Assembly (NCBI GenBank): GCA_004431415.1 | Contig: QPMI01000004.1 | Location: 83,503 to 147,502 of the forward strand | Reading direction: 5' to 3' | Length of the DNA stretch: 64,000 nucleotides | Origin: Cyanophora paradoxa | Lineage: Eukaryota > Glaucocystophyceae > Cyanophorales > Cyanophoraceae | Shown here: one piece after another, positions 44,947 to 56,100 of the stretch | Layout: each line of letters starts with the position of its first letter | Position numbering within the stretch: position 1 is the stretch's first letter | Notes under the pieces: generated by a model | What the model was told of the DNA's origin: nothing | Seen by the model: only the letters and a program-made list of their open reading frames with translations | Database searches by the model: none | Translations under genes and position numbers: made by a program

Positions 44947-46590
44947 TACAACTGGAGGAGACGCGGAGACACGGAGACTCCATCGCTACGCCCACTGACG
45001 ACCTCACTCTCAACCTATCACCTACGGCCGCTCGCCGGGCCCTCGCGCCCGCCGCCGACCCGCCGTCGCCTGCGCGACCTGCGCCTCCACACCTCCCTCA
45101 CTACCGCCGACACGCTCGCCTCCCGCCGCCACCGCTGCTCTTTCCTCCCCTGCCCTCTCTCGCCCGTTGCCCCAGTCGCCCTCCCCCACGGCCCCATCCC
45201 CCACCCCCTCCGCCCCTTCCGCTCTGCTGATCTCCCGCTACCCCAGGGAGGGGACGGTGGTGCGGGCTGCCAGGTGGAAGGTCGTCGGTCGGCCGCTGAA
45301 CCCACCGGCGCCTGCCCCGGCCACGCGCCAGGCCGGGACGGCCGGACCGCCGCGGAGGGGGCTCGTCATTGCCCGCGGCGGGGGGGAGGCGGTCGGCGGG
45401 CGGCTGGAAGCCCGGCGGAACGCGCCACTGGAGCCTCCCTCCTCCCGACCGCGGCTGCCCGACCCGGTCCTCCCCCGTCCTTTCCCACCGCCCAACGTCG
45501 CTCCATGCCGTGCCCTCCTCCCTGCCCCCGTCCCCCTTTCCCCCGACCAATCTTCCCCGAATGCTCTGAGCCTGGCGGCTCCACCAGGCTTGCTCTCGGA
45601 CGAGCGAGCCCCCGACCCGACCCGCCGTGCCGACGACACGGCGGGCCGTACTCTAGCGTGTACAGAGTGGTTTAGATTATAGTGCGCCGTCTCGGAGGCC
45701 CTAGCTTACTAGGCATAGCGCTAGCTACAGCTGCAGCTCACTTCGCTGCCCACCTCTGATTTCTATTCTCGTCCCTGGGTAGTCACACCCTTTCCCGCGT
45801 AGGATCTTTCCTGTGCTGCAGCTCTAGACTTAGTCCCCGGGGTAGCGTCTCCAGTTATTTCCATATCCGAGCTCCACCCGGTCCGATGTCCGAAAGGCTG
45901 AGTCCCGTAGGTTCATCTCTCGACTTGACACAGATGGACACCTCAGTTATATCTCTAGCCATTTGTCTCGGTGTGTGCGAATTCATTGGTATTGCCCCAA
46001 GAACCCCTGCTGACTACAGCTGGCAACGGCTCTGGTCGTGGTCACGTGCTCGGAATCAAGGAGGGGACAACAAAGGAACGTGGGAACCTCTCGGCTTTCG
46101 GGCGGCGCATAGGGCCCTACGAGCCCCCGTTAGCTGTGGATGGAGCCGGTTCAAGTCGTGCTCCTGACCCGGCGGGGGATAGAGCATCCCCGGCGGACAT
46201 TCTGGGTCTTCGGACTCGATGTGCAAGTGCACCTACCGCCGGCGGGCACACTGCAACCGTCAACTTAGCTGTGCGTCCGACCGCAATTTAATTCTCGGGT
46301 CGAAATCGGCGGAGGATCTCGTCAGGCGGACTGAGAACAAGAGCGGAAATTTCGGAAGTGCTCGACGCGGCGGCGTTCGCGCTCTGATCATGAGGCACAG
46401 GATTCCCTCTCTTCTCGCCGCCTACAGATTCAGACGCAGGCCGGAGGGGCCAGACTTCGCGTGATGTCGAGGGCGCGGCTTCGTCTGCAAGGCCGACATC
46501 AATCGCCAGTCAACGGGGGCGCAGCCTAGTCAATGGGGCTGACCCTCAAGTCTCGGCTGGGGCGTCCGGCCGTGGATCAAGGGCAGTGCC
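44947..46590. other. LINE 3' flank and gene-free spacer
   Basis: 44950-45660 is GC-rich, with pyrimidine-rich strings and no protein similarity; it may be LINE 3' UTR. 45660-46590 is of mixed composition. It contains the right arm of the inverted repeat. No element boundary or target-site duplication for the LINE was identified. Confidence 0.4.
45931..45986 (-). repeat. Right arm of the distant inverted repeat
   Basis: Reverse complement of 34261-34322, with one substitution and lacking one atctag. See the left arm. Confidence 0.85.
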
Positions 46591-46621
46591 TGCGGTCTCG
46601 GAGGCTTCAGCTCGAGAGAGG

Positions 46622-46740
46622 GCGGGTGGGGTCCTAGCGGATGGCCCACCGTCAGCAGCCTGTGGGGTCCTAGCGGAGGGCGGTGGGGTCCTAGCGGCGG
46701 TGGGGTCCTAGCGGAGGGCGGGTGGGGTCCTAGGGAGGGG
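46622..46740. repeat. ggtggggtcctagcgg short tandem repeat
   Basis: Five to six copies of ggtggggtcctag, most followed by cgg and agggc variants, lie about 170 bp before the satellite array. Unit spacing varies from 17 to 40 bp. Confidence 0.8.
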
Positions 46741-46908
46741 AGAGCTGTGCAGCCTGGCAGCTGCTGCTTTGCAGTTGTACATATCGTGTACATATCAGCC
46801 GCAGCGCGCGGCGAGCTCTGCGACTTCTGGATCATTTCTAGGTTCAGCGGAAGGCTTGTGGCGTCCTGCACAATGGGGCCTGGCACAGAGAGATTCTCTC
46901 ATGCACAA

Positions 46909-49900
46909 TGGGGGCCTTCTGTGGGCCCTACAGGAATTCAAACAGACCAGGGCTAAGAAGGAGTGAACCCAGGAAACACTCAAGTCCCCAAACACTCGGT
47001 GGGGGTCCCACTTGGAAGGGCAGAGCCTTTTAGAGGGCCTCTGCTGGGCAGGGTGCACCTGCCTAAGGCTAGCGCCTTGTGCATGTTCCCCATGGAAAGT
47101 GTTTGTGTGCACCTGACCTTGCTGTTAAGGGCCCAATGGGAATTCAAACTGACCAGGGCTAAGAGGGAGTGAACCCAGGAAACATGCAAGTCCCCAAACA
47201 ATCGGCGGGGGTCCCACTCGGAACAATGGAACTTCTTAGAGGGCCTCTGGTGGGCAGGGTGCACCTGCCTAAGGCTAGCGCCTTGTGCATGTTCCCCCTG
47301 GAAAGTGTTTGTGTGCACCTGACCTTGCTGTTGTGGGCCCAACGGGAATTCAAACTGACCAGGGCTAAGAGGGAGTGAACCCAGGAAACACTCAAGTCCC
47401 CAAACACTCGGTGGGGGTCCCACTCGGAAGGGCAGAGCCTCTTGGAGGGCCTCTGGTGGGCAGGGTGCACCTGCCTTAGGCTAGCGCCTTGTGCATGTTC
47501 TCCCTGGAAAGTGTTTGTGTGCACCTGACCTTGCTGTTGTGGGCCCGACGGGAATTCAAACTGACCAGGGCTAAGAGGGAGTGAACCCAGGAAACACTCA
47601 AGTCCCCAAACACTCAATGGGGCTCCCACTTGGAAGGGCAGAGCCTCTTAGAGGGCCTCTGCTGGGCAGGGTGCACCTGCCTAAGGCTAGCGCCTTGTGC
47701 ATGTTCCCCCTAAGTGTTTGTGTGCACCTGACCTTGCTGTTGTGGGCCCAACGGGAATTCAAACTGACCAGGGCTAAGAGGGAGTGAACCCAGGAAACAC
47801 TCAAGTCCCCAAACAATCGGTGGGGGTCCCACTCGGAACAATGGAACTTCTTACAGGGCCTCTGCTGGGCAGGGTGCACCTGCCTAAGGCTAGCGCCTTG
47901 TGCATGTTCCCCCTGGAAAGTGTTTGTGTGCACCTGACCTTGCTGTTGTGGGCCCAACAGGAATTCAAACTGACCGGGCCCAACAGGAATTCAAACTGAC
48001 CAGGGCTAAGAAGGAGTGAACCCAGGAAACACTCAAGTCCCCAAACACTAGGTGGGGGTCCCACTTGGAAGGGCACAGCCTCTTAGAGGGCCTCTGCTGG
48101 GCAGGGTGCACCTGCCTAAGGCTAGCGCCTTGTGCATGTTCTCCCTGGAAAGTGTTTGTGTGCACCTGACCTTGCTATTGTGGGCCCAACGGGAATTCAA
48201 ACTGACCAGGGCTAAGAAGGAGTGAACCCAGGAAACATGCAAGTCCCCAAACACTAGGTGGGGGTCCCACTTGGAAGGGCAGAGCCTCTTAAAGGGCCTC
48301 TGCTGGGCAGGGTGCACCTGCCTAAGGCTAGCGCCTTGTGCATGTTCCCCCTGGAAAGTGTTTGTGTGCACCTGACCTTGCTGTTGTGGGCCCAACGGGA
48401 ATTCAAACTGACCAGGGCTAAGAAGGAGTGAACCCAGGAAACACTCAAGTCCCCAAACACTAGGTGGGGGTCCCACTTGGAAGGGCAGAGCCTCTTAGAG
48501 GGCCTCTGCTGGGCAGGGTGCACCTGCCTAAGGCTAGCGCCTTGTGCATGTTCCCCCTGGAAAGTGTTTGTGTGCACCTGACCTGCTGTTGTGGGCCCAA
48601 CGGGAATTCAAACTGACCAGGGCTAAGAGGGAGTGAACCCAGGAAACATGCAAGTCCCCAAACACTCGGCGGGGGTCCCACTCGGAAGGGCAGAGCCTCT
48701 TAGAGGGCCTCTGCAGGGCAGGGTGCACCTGCCTAAGGCTAGCGCCTTGTGCATGTTCCCCCTGGAAAGTGTTTTTGTGCACCTGACCTCCTGTTGTGGA
48801 CCCGACGGGAATTCAAGCTGACCAGGGCTAAGAAGAAGTGAACCCAGGAAACATTCAAGTCCCCAAACACTCGGCGAGGATCCCACTTGGAAGGGCAGAG
48901 CCTCTTAGAGGGCCTCTGCTGGGCAGGGTGCACCTGCCTAAGGCTAGCGCCTTGTGCATGTTCCCCCTGGAAAGTGTTTGTGTGCACCTGACCTTGCTGT
49001 TGTGGGCCCAACGGGAATTCAAACTGACCAGGGCTAAGAGGGAGTGAACCCAGGAAACACTCAAGTCCCCAAACACTCGGTGGGGGTCCCACTCGGAAGG
49101 GCAGAGCCTCTTGGAGGGCCTCTGGTGGGCAGGGTGCACCTGCCTTAGGCTAGCGCCTTGTGCATGTTCTCCCTGGAAAGTGTTTGTGTGCACCTGACTT
49201 ACTGTTGTGGGCCCGACGGGAATTGAAACTGACCAGGGCTAAGAGGGAGTGAACCCAGGAAACATGCAAGTCCCCAAACACTCAATGGGGCTCCCACTTG
49301 GAAGGGCAGAGCCTCTTAGAGGGCCTCTGCTGGGCAGGGTGCACCTGCCTAAGGCTAGCGCCTTGTGCATGTTCCCCCTGGAAAGTGTTTGTGTGCACCT
49401 GACCTTACTGTTGTGGGCCCAACGGGAATTCAAACTGACCAGGGCTAAGAGGGAGTGAACCCAGGAAACACTCAAGTCCCCAAACAATCGGTGGGGGTCC
49501 CACTCGGAACAATGGAACTTCTTACAGGGCCTCTGCTGGGCAGGGTGCACCTGCCTAAGGCTAGCGCCTTGTGCATGTTCCCCCTGGAAAGTGTTTGTGT
49601 GCACCTGACCTTGCTGTTGTGGGCCCAACAGGAATTCAAACTGACCAGGGCTAAGAGGGAGTGAACCCAGGAAACACTCAAGTCCCCAAACAATCGGTGG
49701 GGGTCCCACTCGGAACAATGGAACTTCTTACAGGGCCTCTGCTGGGCAGGGTGCACCTGCCTAAGGCTAGCGCCTTGTGCATGTTCCCCCTGGAAAGTGT
49801 TTGTGTGCACCTGACCTTGCTGTTGTGGGCCCAACAGGAATTCAAACTGACCGGGCCCAACAGGAATTCAAACTGACCAGGGCTAAGAAGGAGTGAACCC

Positions 49901-50724
49901 AGGAAACACTCAAGTCCCCAAACACTAGGTGGGGGTCCCACTTGGAAGGGCAGAGCCTCTTAGAGGGCCTCTGCTGGGCAGGGTGCACCTGCCTAAGGCT
50001 AGCGCCTTGTGCATGTTCCCCCTGGAAAGTGTTTGTGTGCACCTGACCTTGCTGTTGTGGGCCCAACGGGAATTCAAACTGACCAGGGCTAAGAAGGAGT
50101 GAACCCAGGAAACATGCAAGTCCCCAAACACTAGGTGGGGGTCCCACTTGGAAGGGCAGAGCCTCTTAGAGGGCCTCTGCTGGGCAGGGTGCACCTGCCT
50201 AAGGCTAGCGCCTTGTGCATGTTCCCCCTGGAAAGTGTTTGTGTGCACCTGACCTGCTGTTGTGGGCCCGACGGGAATTCAAACTGACCAGGGCTAAGAG
50301 GGAGTGAACCCAGGAAACATGCAAGTCCCCAAACACTCAATGGGGCTCCCACTTGGAAGGGCAGAGCCTCTTAGAGGGCCTCTGCTGGGCAGGGTGCACC
50401 TGCCTAAGGCTAGCGCCTTGTGCATGTTCCCCCTGGAAAGTGTTTGTGTGCACCTGACCTTGCTGTTGTGGGCCCAACGGGAATTCAAACTGACCAGGGC
50501 TAAGAAGGAGTGAACCCAGGAAACACTCAAGTTCCCAAACACTAGGTGGGGGTCCCACTTGGAAGGGCAGAGCCTCTTAGAGGGCCTCTGCTGGGCAGGG
50601 TGCACCTGCCTAAGGCTAGCGCCTTGTGCATGTTCTCCCTGGAAAGTGTTTGTGTGCACCTGACCTCCTGTTGTGGGCCCAACGGGAATTCAAACAGACC
50701 AGGGCTAAGAGGGAGTGAACCCAG
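46909..50724. repeat. Satellite array, left block (about 18 units of about 206 bp)
   Basis: Head-to-tail units each starting gtgaacccaggaaac and containing caagtccccaaacact, gggcagagcctctta, gcacctgcctaaggctagcg, gtgtttgtgtgcacctgac and gggaattcaaactgacc. Period is 206 bp (for example 46963, 47169, 47375). Neighbouring units differ by several percent. Groups of units are repeated at longer distance: a 26-bp internal duplication (gggcccaacaggaattcaaa) occurs at 47950-48001 and 49827-49878, 1877 bp apart, showing higher-order duplication. The first 54 bp (46909-46962) are a partial unit that marks the array edge. Confidence 0.95.
50710..50724 (+). repeat. Target-site duplication, left copy (within satellite)
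   Basis: agggagtgaacccag, 15 bp of satellite sequence, repeated exactly at 53148-53162 on the far side of copy C. Confidence 0.85.
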
Positions 50725-53147
50725 AGAGAGAGAGAGAAATGCAGTAGACACATCCATGCCAGCAAGACTGGGTATGACAAAGCCGCAGAGGCCCCGAATG
50801 GGACGTGCAAGGCCCGTCAGGGACCCACTAGCATGGGGAGTGAGTGGAGCCGCATACAGGACCCTGGGCCACCACCCCCAGGGCGCCAGCAAGGAAATAG
50901 AACACCCTATGTGGACATCCGACGGCGCCACATAGGAAGGGCCTGAATCCCCGTGACGGCCCGCTCCCTGTCAGGCGGCCCGAGGGTATCAGGAGGCCCC
51001 GCAGGGACAAAGAAAAATATAAGGTCAAGTAGTACTCAGGATTACTCATTAAAAGCAGCATCTGCCATACCAACAGAAGAGTTATTAGACTCAGGATCAG
51101 AAAGACGAGTACGCTTGCTAGCAGGAGCATCAGAAGACTGGGCCTGAGCCTGTGCTGCTGCGGACTCACGAGTAATCTGCTGAGCAGTGGCAAAAGCACG
51201 CTGAATGGAATGGAAACGAATGATCTCCTCACGAGTAGTAGAGCTCAAGAAATAGAAAACAGGATCTCGATGAAAGTGGTACAAGACACGCTTATCACCA
51301 GCTGCCCGAAGACTGTAGTAAGGAGTATCAAAGGAGGATTAAGGTCTGTGCATTCCTGGGCAGCCGGAACAGGGCAATCTGCCTCAGAGTGAGCGGAAAA
51401 AGCGGAGAGGCTAGACCATTTCTGAGTAGAAGCCAAAGACATATAATACTGGAGAGCAGAGAATTCCGGTTTGAAGCTATTGAAATGGAAGCGACTGATG
51501 CCACCGGATGTGCCCATAAGACAAGAGAGACTAGCCGAGCAGAAGAGCCATCATCCTTCTTAAGAGGAGAATACTGCTTCATAGCTGCCTTATGAATGGG
51601 ATGAGTAGAAGGGACACGAACAAGAAGACTAAAGCGGCAGCTGAAAGGATGATTCGGGGAGACGGAGTCCCAGGATTCGAAGGTAGGCCGACAAAAGACA
51701 GAAAAACTGCGGCTGTCTGGAGAAGCAGATACAACGTGCTGGAAGGTCTTGATAGGCTGGTGGAACGCTACAAGGCAAACATCAGGGCTGGCTTCGAAGT
51801 CAATGGGAGTATCAGAAAGAGAGATAGTCCGAGTCTTATCGATGTGCCAGCGGGGAGCCGACGCCGCAGAAGTGGACAGGAAGATAGATTCCGGCTCCTG
51901 AAGAGCATGCTGGAAGCTAAGAATTTCAGTGATAAAGTCGTCGCGCGAATATAAGCCGACATGGTTCAAAGAGCTATCTGCCTCAGACATGGCAGAGGTA
52001 GGAGGCTGATAGCCAAATTCATACCAAAAGAAGTGACAAGAACCTTTGGAGGAAGGAGCAAAGGAAGTGGATACAATAGCTGCTGGTAAATTATCAAGTG
52101 CTCGGATAATAGGATCTTTATGGGCTTGTTTGACATTCCGAGAAACTACATGAGTATCAGGGAGAAAACCAAAAAAGGTATTCATGGTGCGACGCTGGGC
52201 CAAAAAGGCATTAATTGCCCCAAGCTGAAGTGCTGGGTGGAGGCGGAAGCGATAAACATCACATTGGCGAGGATTGGTTGGAAAAGCTTCCTGAGTCTTA
52301 GTGTTAATCCAAGATGGCTCAGACTGGGACAGCTGCTGTTCAGCGGTAACAGAAGAGCCCGAAAAGGCAGGAAACTGACAGAGGGCCTCTAGTGAGCCCT
52401 TGCGAGATTTGAAGAAAGTTTCACGATCAAAGGACTTGATACGGCGGACATCAGCAGTCTCGCCCCACACAGGGGTGAAAGAGTACATAAGCTCGATATC
52501 AAGGGCTGCACTGGAGGTAAACTGAGAGAGAGCGGCAACAAGAGCATCACGGCCCAAAGGACAGACTGAAAAAGTGCCATATTTCCGAGGGACAGGGGAA
52601 GTGAGGTAAACTGGCCAGCCGCCAATGACGGGGGCATCAGAGGGAAGCTGAAAGCGAGGAGCAGCAGGACCGCGACGTGGGCCGGAAGCCGATGAGGCAG
52701 AATCTGCAGAGACACCCGCAAACAGGTCCATAACGGAAATACTGGCTGATGGAGCATCCACCCGCGCGTCACGGTGAGAGGCTTGACGAGACATGAGTAG
52801 TGGAGCACAATGCGCACTGCGCAGCAAGCCACTGCACGTATGACAGTCAGCGTCACATCCGATGGCGGGAAGTTCGAATCGGAGAAGTCCGGCGAAGGGC
52901 GAGGCGCATGAAGAAGGTCGCTAGGTGACATGGCACTAGATGACAGAGAGGTAGCCACATCGGGCAAGGGATTGGCACAACGGCCGAGGTAAAAGGCACG
53001 AATGCCGAATTCGGATGCGGCGCATGCGCACGATGGAAGAGGACAGGAGGGAGAGCACCAACCAGTGCGAGGATGCCGCGGCGAGTGGCTAGATGGCCCA
53101 GGAGCAGGCAGGCCCACGCCGGGGGTACAGATCATGTGAAACCTTCC
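50725..53147 (-). mobile_element. (CT)n-tailed retroelement, copy C (2423 bp) inserted in the satellite
   Basis: Flanked by a perfect 15-bp target-site duplication of satellite sequence. On the minus strand it runs from 53147 to a 3' (CT)n tail at 50725-50735. Its 3' 100 bp is shared with copies A and B. A hairpin with arms ccctatgtgg and ccacatagg lies at about 50903-50937. It carries one degraded ORF and no reverse transcriptase, so it must be mobilised in trans. Variable 14-15 bp duplications and a simple-repeat tail indicate target-primed reverse transcription rather than LTR or DNA transposition. Confidence 0.85.
51042..52794 (-). pseudogene. Unrecognised ORF of about 580 codons in copy C, with two frameshifts
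   Basis: From ATG 52794 (MSRQASHRDARVDAPSAS) the frame holds PRFQLPSDAPVIGGWPVYL, VYRFRLHPALQLGAINAFL, CHFFWYEFGYQPPTSAM, LYSRDDFITEILSFQHAL and RWHIDKTRTISLSDTPIDF. Near 51513 the sensible reading moves to another frame (GTSGGISRFHFNSFKPEFS, ADCPVPAAQECTDLNPP), and near 51325 to a third (YYSLRAAGDKRVLYHFHRD, ending VGMADAAFNE at 51042). No reverse transcriptase, zinc knuckle or RNA-binding motif is visible. Tryptophan and aromatic spacing suggests a folded protein. It could be a gag/ORF1-like nucleocapsid or a captured host gene. I cannot name it. Confidence 0.6.
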
Positions 53148-53162
53148 AGGGAGTGAACCCAG
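53148..53162 (+). repeat. Target-site duplication, right copy
   Basis: Second exact copy of agggagtgaacccag, where the satellite resumes after copy C. Confidence 0.85.
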
Positions 53163-56100
53163 GAAACATGCAAGTCCCCAAACACTCGGCGGGGGTCCCA
53201 CTTGGAAGGGCAGAGCCTCTTAGAGGGCCTCTGCAGGGCAGGGTGCACCTGCCTAAGGCTAGCACCTCGTGCATGTTCCCCCTGGAAAGTGTTTTTGTGC
53301 ACCTGACCTCCTGTTGTGGACCCGACGGGAATTCAAGCTGACCAGGGCTAAGAAGAAGTGAACCCAGGAAACATTCAAGTCCCCAAACACTCGGCGAGGA
53401 TCCCACTTGGAAGGGCAGAGCCTCTTAGAGGGCCTCTGCTGGGCAGGGTGCACCTGCCTAAGGCTAGCGCCTTGTGCATGTTCCCCCTGGAAAGTGTTTG
53501 TGTGCACCTGACCTTGCTGTTGTGGGCCCAACGGGAATTCAAACTGACCAGGGCTAAGAGGGAGTGAACCCAGGAAACACTCAAGTCCCCAAACACTGGG
53601 CGGGGGTCCCACTCGGAAGGGCAGAGCCTCTTAGAGGGCCTCTGCTGGGCAGGGTGCACCTGCCTAAGGCTAGCGCCTTGTGCATGTTCTCCCTGGAAAG
53701 TGTTTGTGTGCACCTGACTTCCTGTTGTGGGCCCGACGGGAATTCAAACTGACCAGGGCTAAGAGGGAGTGAACCCAGGAAACATTCAAGTCCCCAAACA
53801 CTCAATGGGGCTCCCACTTGGAAGGGCAGAGCCTCTTAGAGGGCCTCTGCTGGGCAGGGTGCACCTGCCTAAGGCTAGCGCCTTGTGCATGTTCCCCCTG
53901 GAAAGTGTTTTGTGCACCTGACTTCCTGTTGTGGGCCCGACGGGAATTCAAACTGACCAGGGCTAAGAGGGAGTGAACCCAGGAAACATGCAAGTCCCCA
54001 AACACTCAATGGGGCTCCCACTTGGAAGGGCAGACCCTCTTAGAGGGCCTCTGCTGGGCAGGGTGCACCTGCCTAAGGCTAGCGCCTTGTGCATGTTCCC
54101 CCTGGAAAGTGTTTTTGTGCACCTGACCTCCTGTTGTGGACCCGACGGGAATTCAAGCTGACCAGGGCTAAGAAGAGTGAACCCAGGAAACATTCAAGTC
54201 CCCAAACACTCGGCGAGGATCCCACTTGGAAGGGCAGAGCCTCTTAGAGGGCCTCTGCTGGGCAGGGTGCACCTGCCTAAGGCTAGCGCCTTGTGCATGT
54301 TCCCCCTGGAAAGTGTTTGTGTGCACCTGACCTTGCTGTTGTGGGCCCAACGGGAATTCAAACTGACCAGGGCTAAGAAGGAGTGAACCCAGGAAACACT
54401 CAAGTCCCCAAACACTCGGTGGGGGTCCCACTTGGAAGGGCAGAGCCTCTTAGAGGGCCTCTGCAGGGCAGGGTGCACCTGCCTAAGGCTAGCGCCTTGT
54501 GCATGTTCCCCCTGGAAAGTGTTTTTGTGCACCTGACCTCCTGTTGTGGCCCGACGGGAATTCAAACTGACCAGGGCTAAGAAGGAGTGAACCCAGGAAA
54601 CATGCAAGTCCCCAAACACTCGGCGAGGATCCCACTTGGAAGGGCAGAGCCTCTTAGAGGGCCTCTGCTGGGCAGGGTGCACCTGCCTAAGGCTAGCGCC
54701 TTGTGCATGTTCCCCTGGAAAGTGTTTGTGTGCACCTGACTTCCTGTTGTGGGCCCGACGGGAATTCAAACTGACCAGGGCTAAGAGGGAGTGAACCCAG
54801 GAAACATGCAAGTCCCCAAACACTAGGGGGGGTCCCACTCGGAAGGGCAGAGCCTCTTAGAGGGCCTCTGCAGGGCAGGGTGCACCTGCCTAAGGCTAGC
54901 GCCTTGTGCATGTTCTCCCTGGAAAGTGTTTGTGTGCACCTGACTTACTGTTGTGGGCCCGACGGGAATTCAAACTGACCAGGGCTAAGAGGGAGTGAAC
55001 CCAGGACACATTCATGTCCCCAAACACTCATGGGGTCCCACTTGGAAGGGCAGAGCCTCTTAGAGGGCCTCTGCTGGGCAGGGTGCACCTGCCTAAGGCT
55101 AGCGCCTTGTGCATGTTCCCCTGAAAGTGTTTGTGTGCACCTGACCTTGCTGTTGTGGGCCCAACGGGAATTCAAACTGACCAGGGCTAAGAGGAGTGAA
55201 CCCAGGAAACATCAAGTCCCAAACACTCGGGGGTCCCACTTGGAAGGGCAGAGCCTCTTAGAGGGCCTCTGCTGGGCAGGGTGCACCTGCCTAAGGCTAG
55301 CGCCTTGTGCATGTTCCCCTGGAAAGTGTTTGTGTTCACCTGACCTTGCTGTTGTGGGCCCAACGGGAATTCAAACTGACCAGGGCTAAGAAGGAGTGAA
55401 CCCAGGAAACATGCAAGTCCCCAAACACTCGGGGGGGTCCCACTCGGAAGGGCAGAGCCTCTTAGAGGGCCTCTGCTGGGCAGGGTGCACCTGCCTAAGG
55501 CTAGCGCCTTGTGCATGTTCCCCTGGAAAGTGTTTGTGTGCACCTGACCTTCTGTTGTGGCCCGACGGGAATTCAAACTGACCAGGGCTAAGAAGGAGTG
55601 AACCCAGGAAACATCAAGTCCCCAAACACTCGTGGGGTCCCACTTGGAAGGGCAGAGCCTCTTAGAGGGCCTCTGCTGGGCAGGGTGCACCTGCCTAAGG
55701 CTAGCGCCTTGTGCATGTTCCCCTGGAAAGTGTTTGTGTGCACCTGACTTGCTGTTGTGGGCCCAACGGGAATTCAAACTGACCAGGGCTAAGAGGAGTG
55801 AACCCAGGAAACATCAAGTCCCCAAACACTCGGGGGGTCCCACTTGGAAGGGCAGAGCCTCTTAGAGGGCCTCTGCTGGGCAGGGTGCACCTGCCTAAGG
55901 CTAGCGCCTTGTGCATGTTCCCCTGGAAAGTGTTTGTGTGCACCTGACCTTCTGTTGTGGGCCCACGGGAATTCAAACTGACCAGGGCTAAGAGGGAGTG
56001 AACCCAGGAAACATCAAGTCCCCAAACACTCGGCGGGGTCCCACTTGGAAGGGCAGAGCCTCTTAGAGGCCTCTGCTGGGCAGGGTGCACCTGCCTAAGG

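Noticed and set aside
45167-45682. Protein-coding gene after the LINE
   Set aside because: Open in all frames because of GC content, Pro/Arg-rich, and without any recognisable motif.
50725-53147. LTR retrotransposon
   Set aside because: No direct terminal repeats, no protease, RT or integrase, and a 15-bp target duplication rather than the 4-6 bp of LTR elements.
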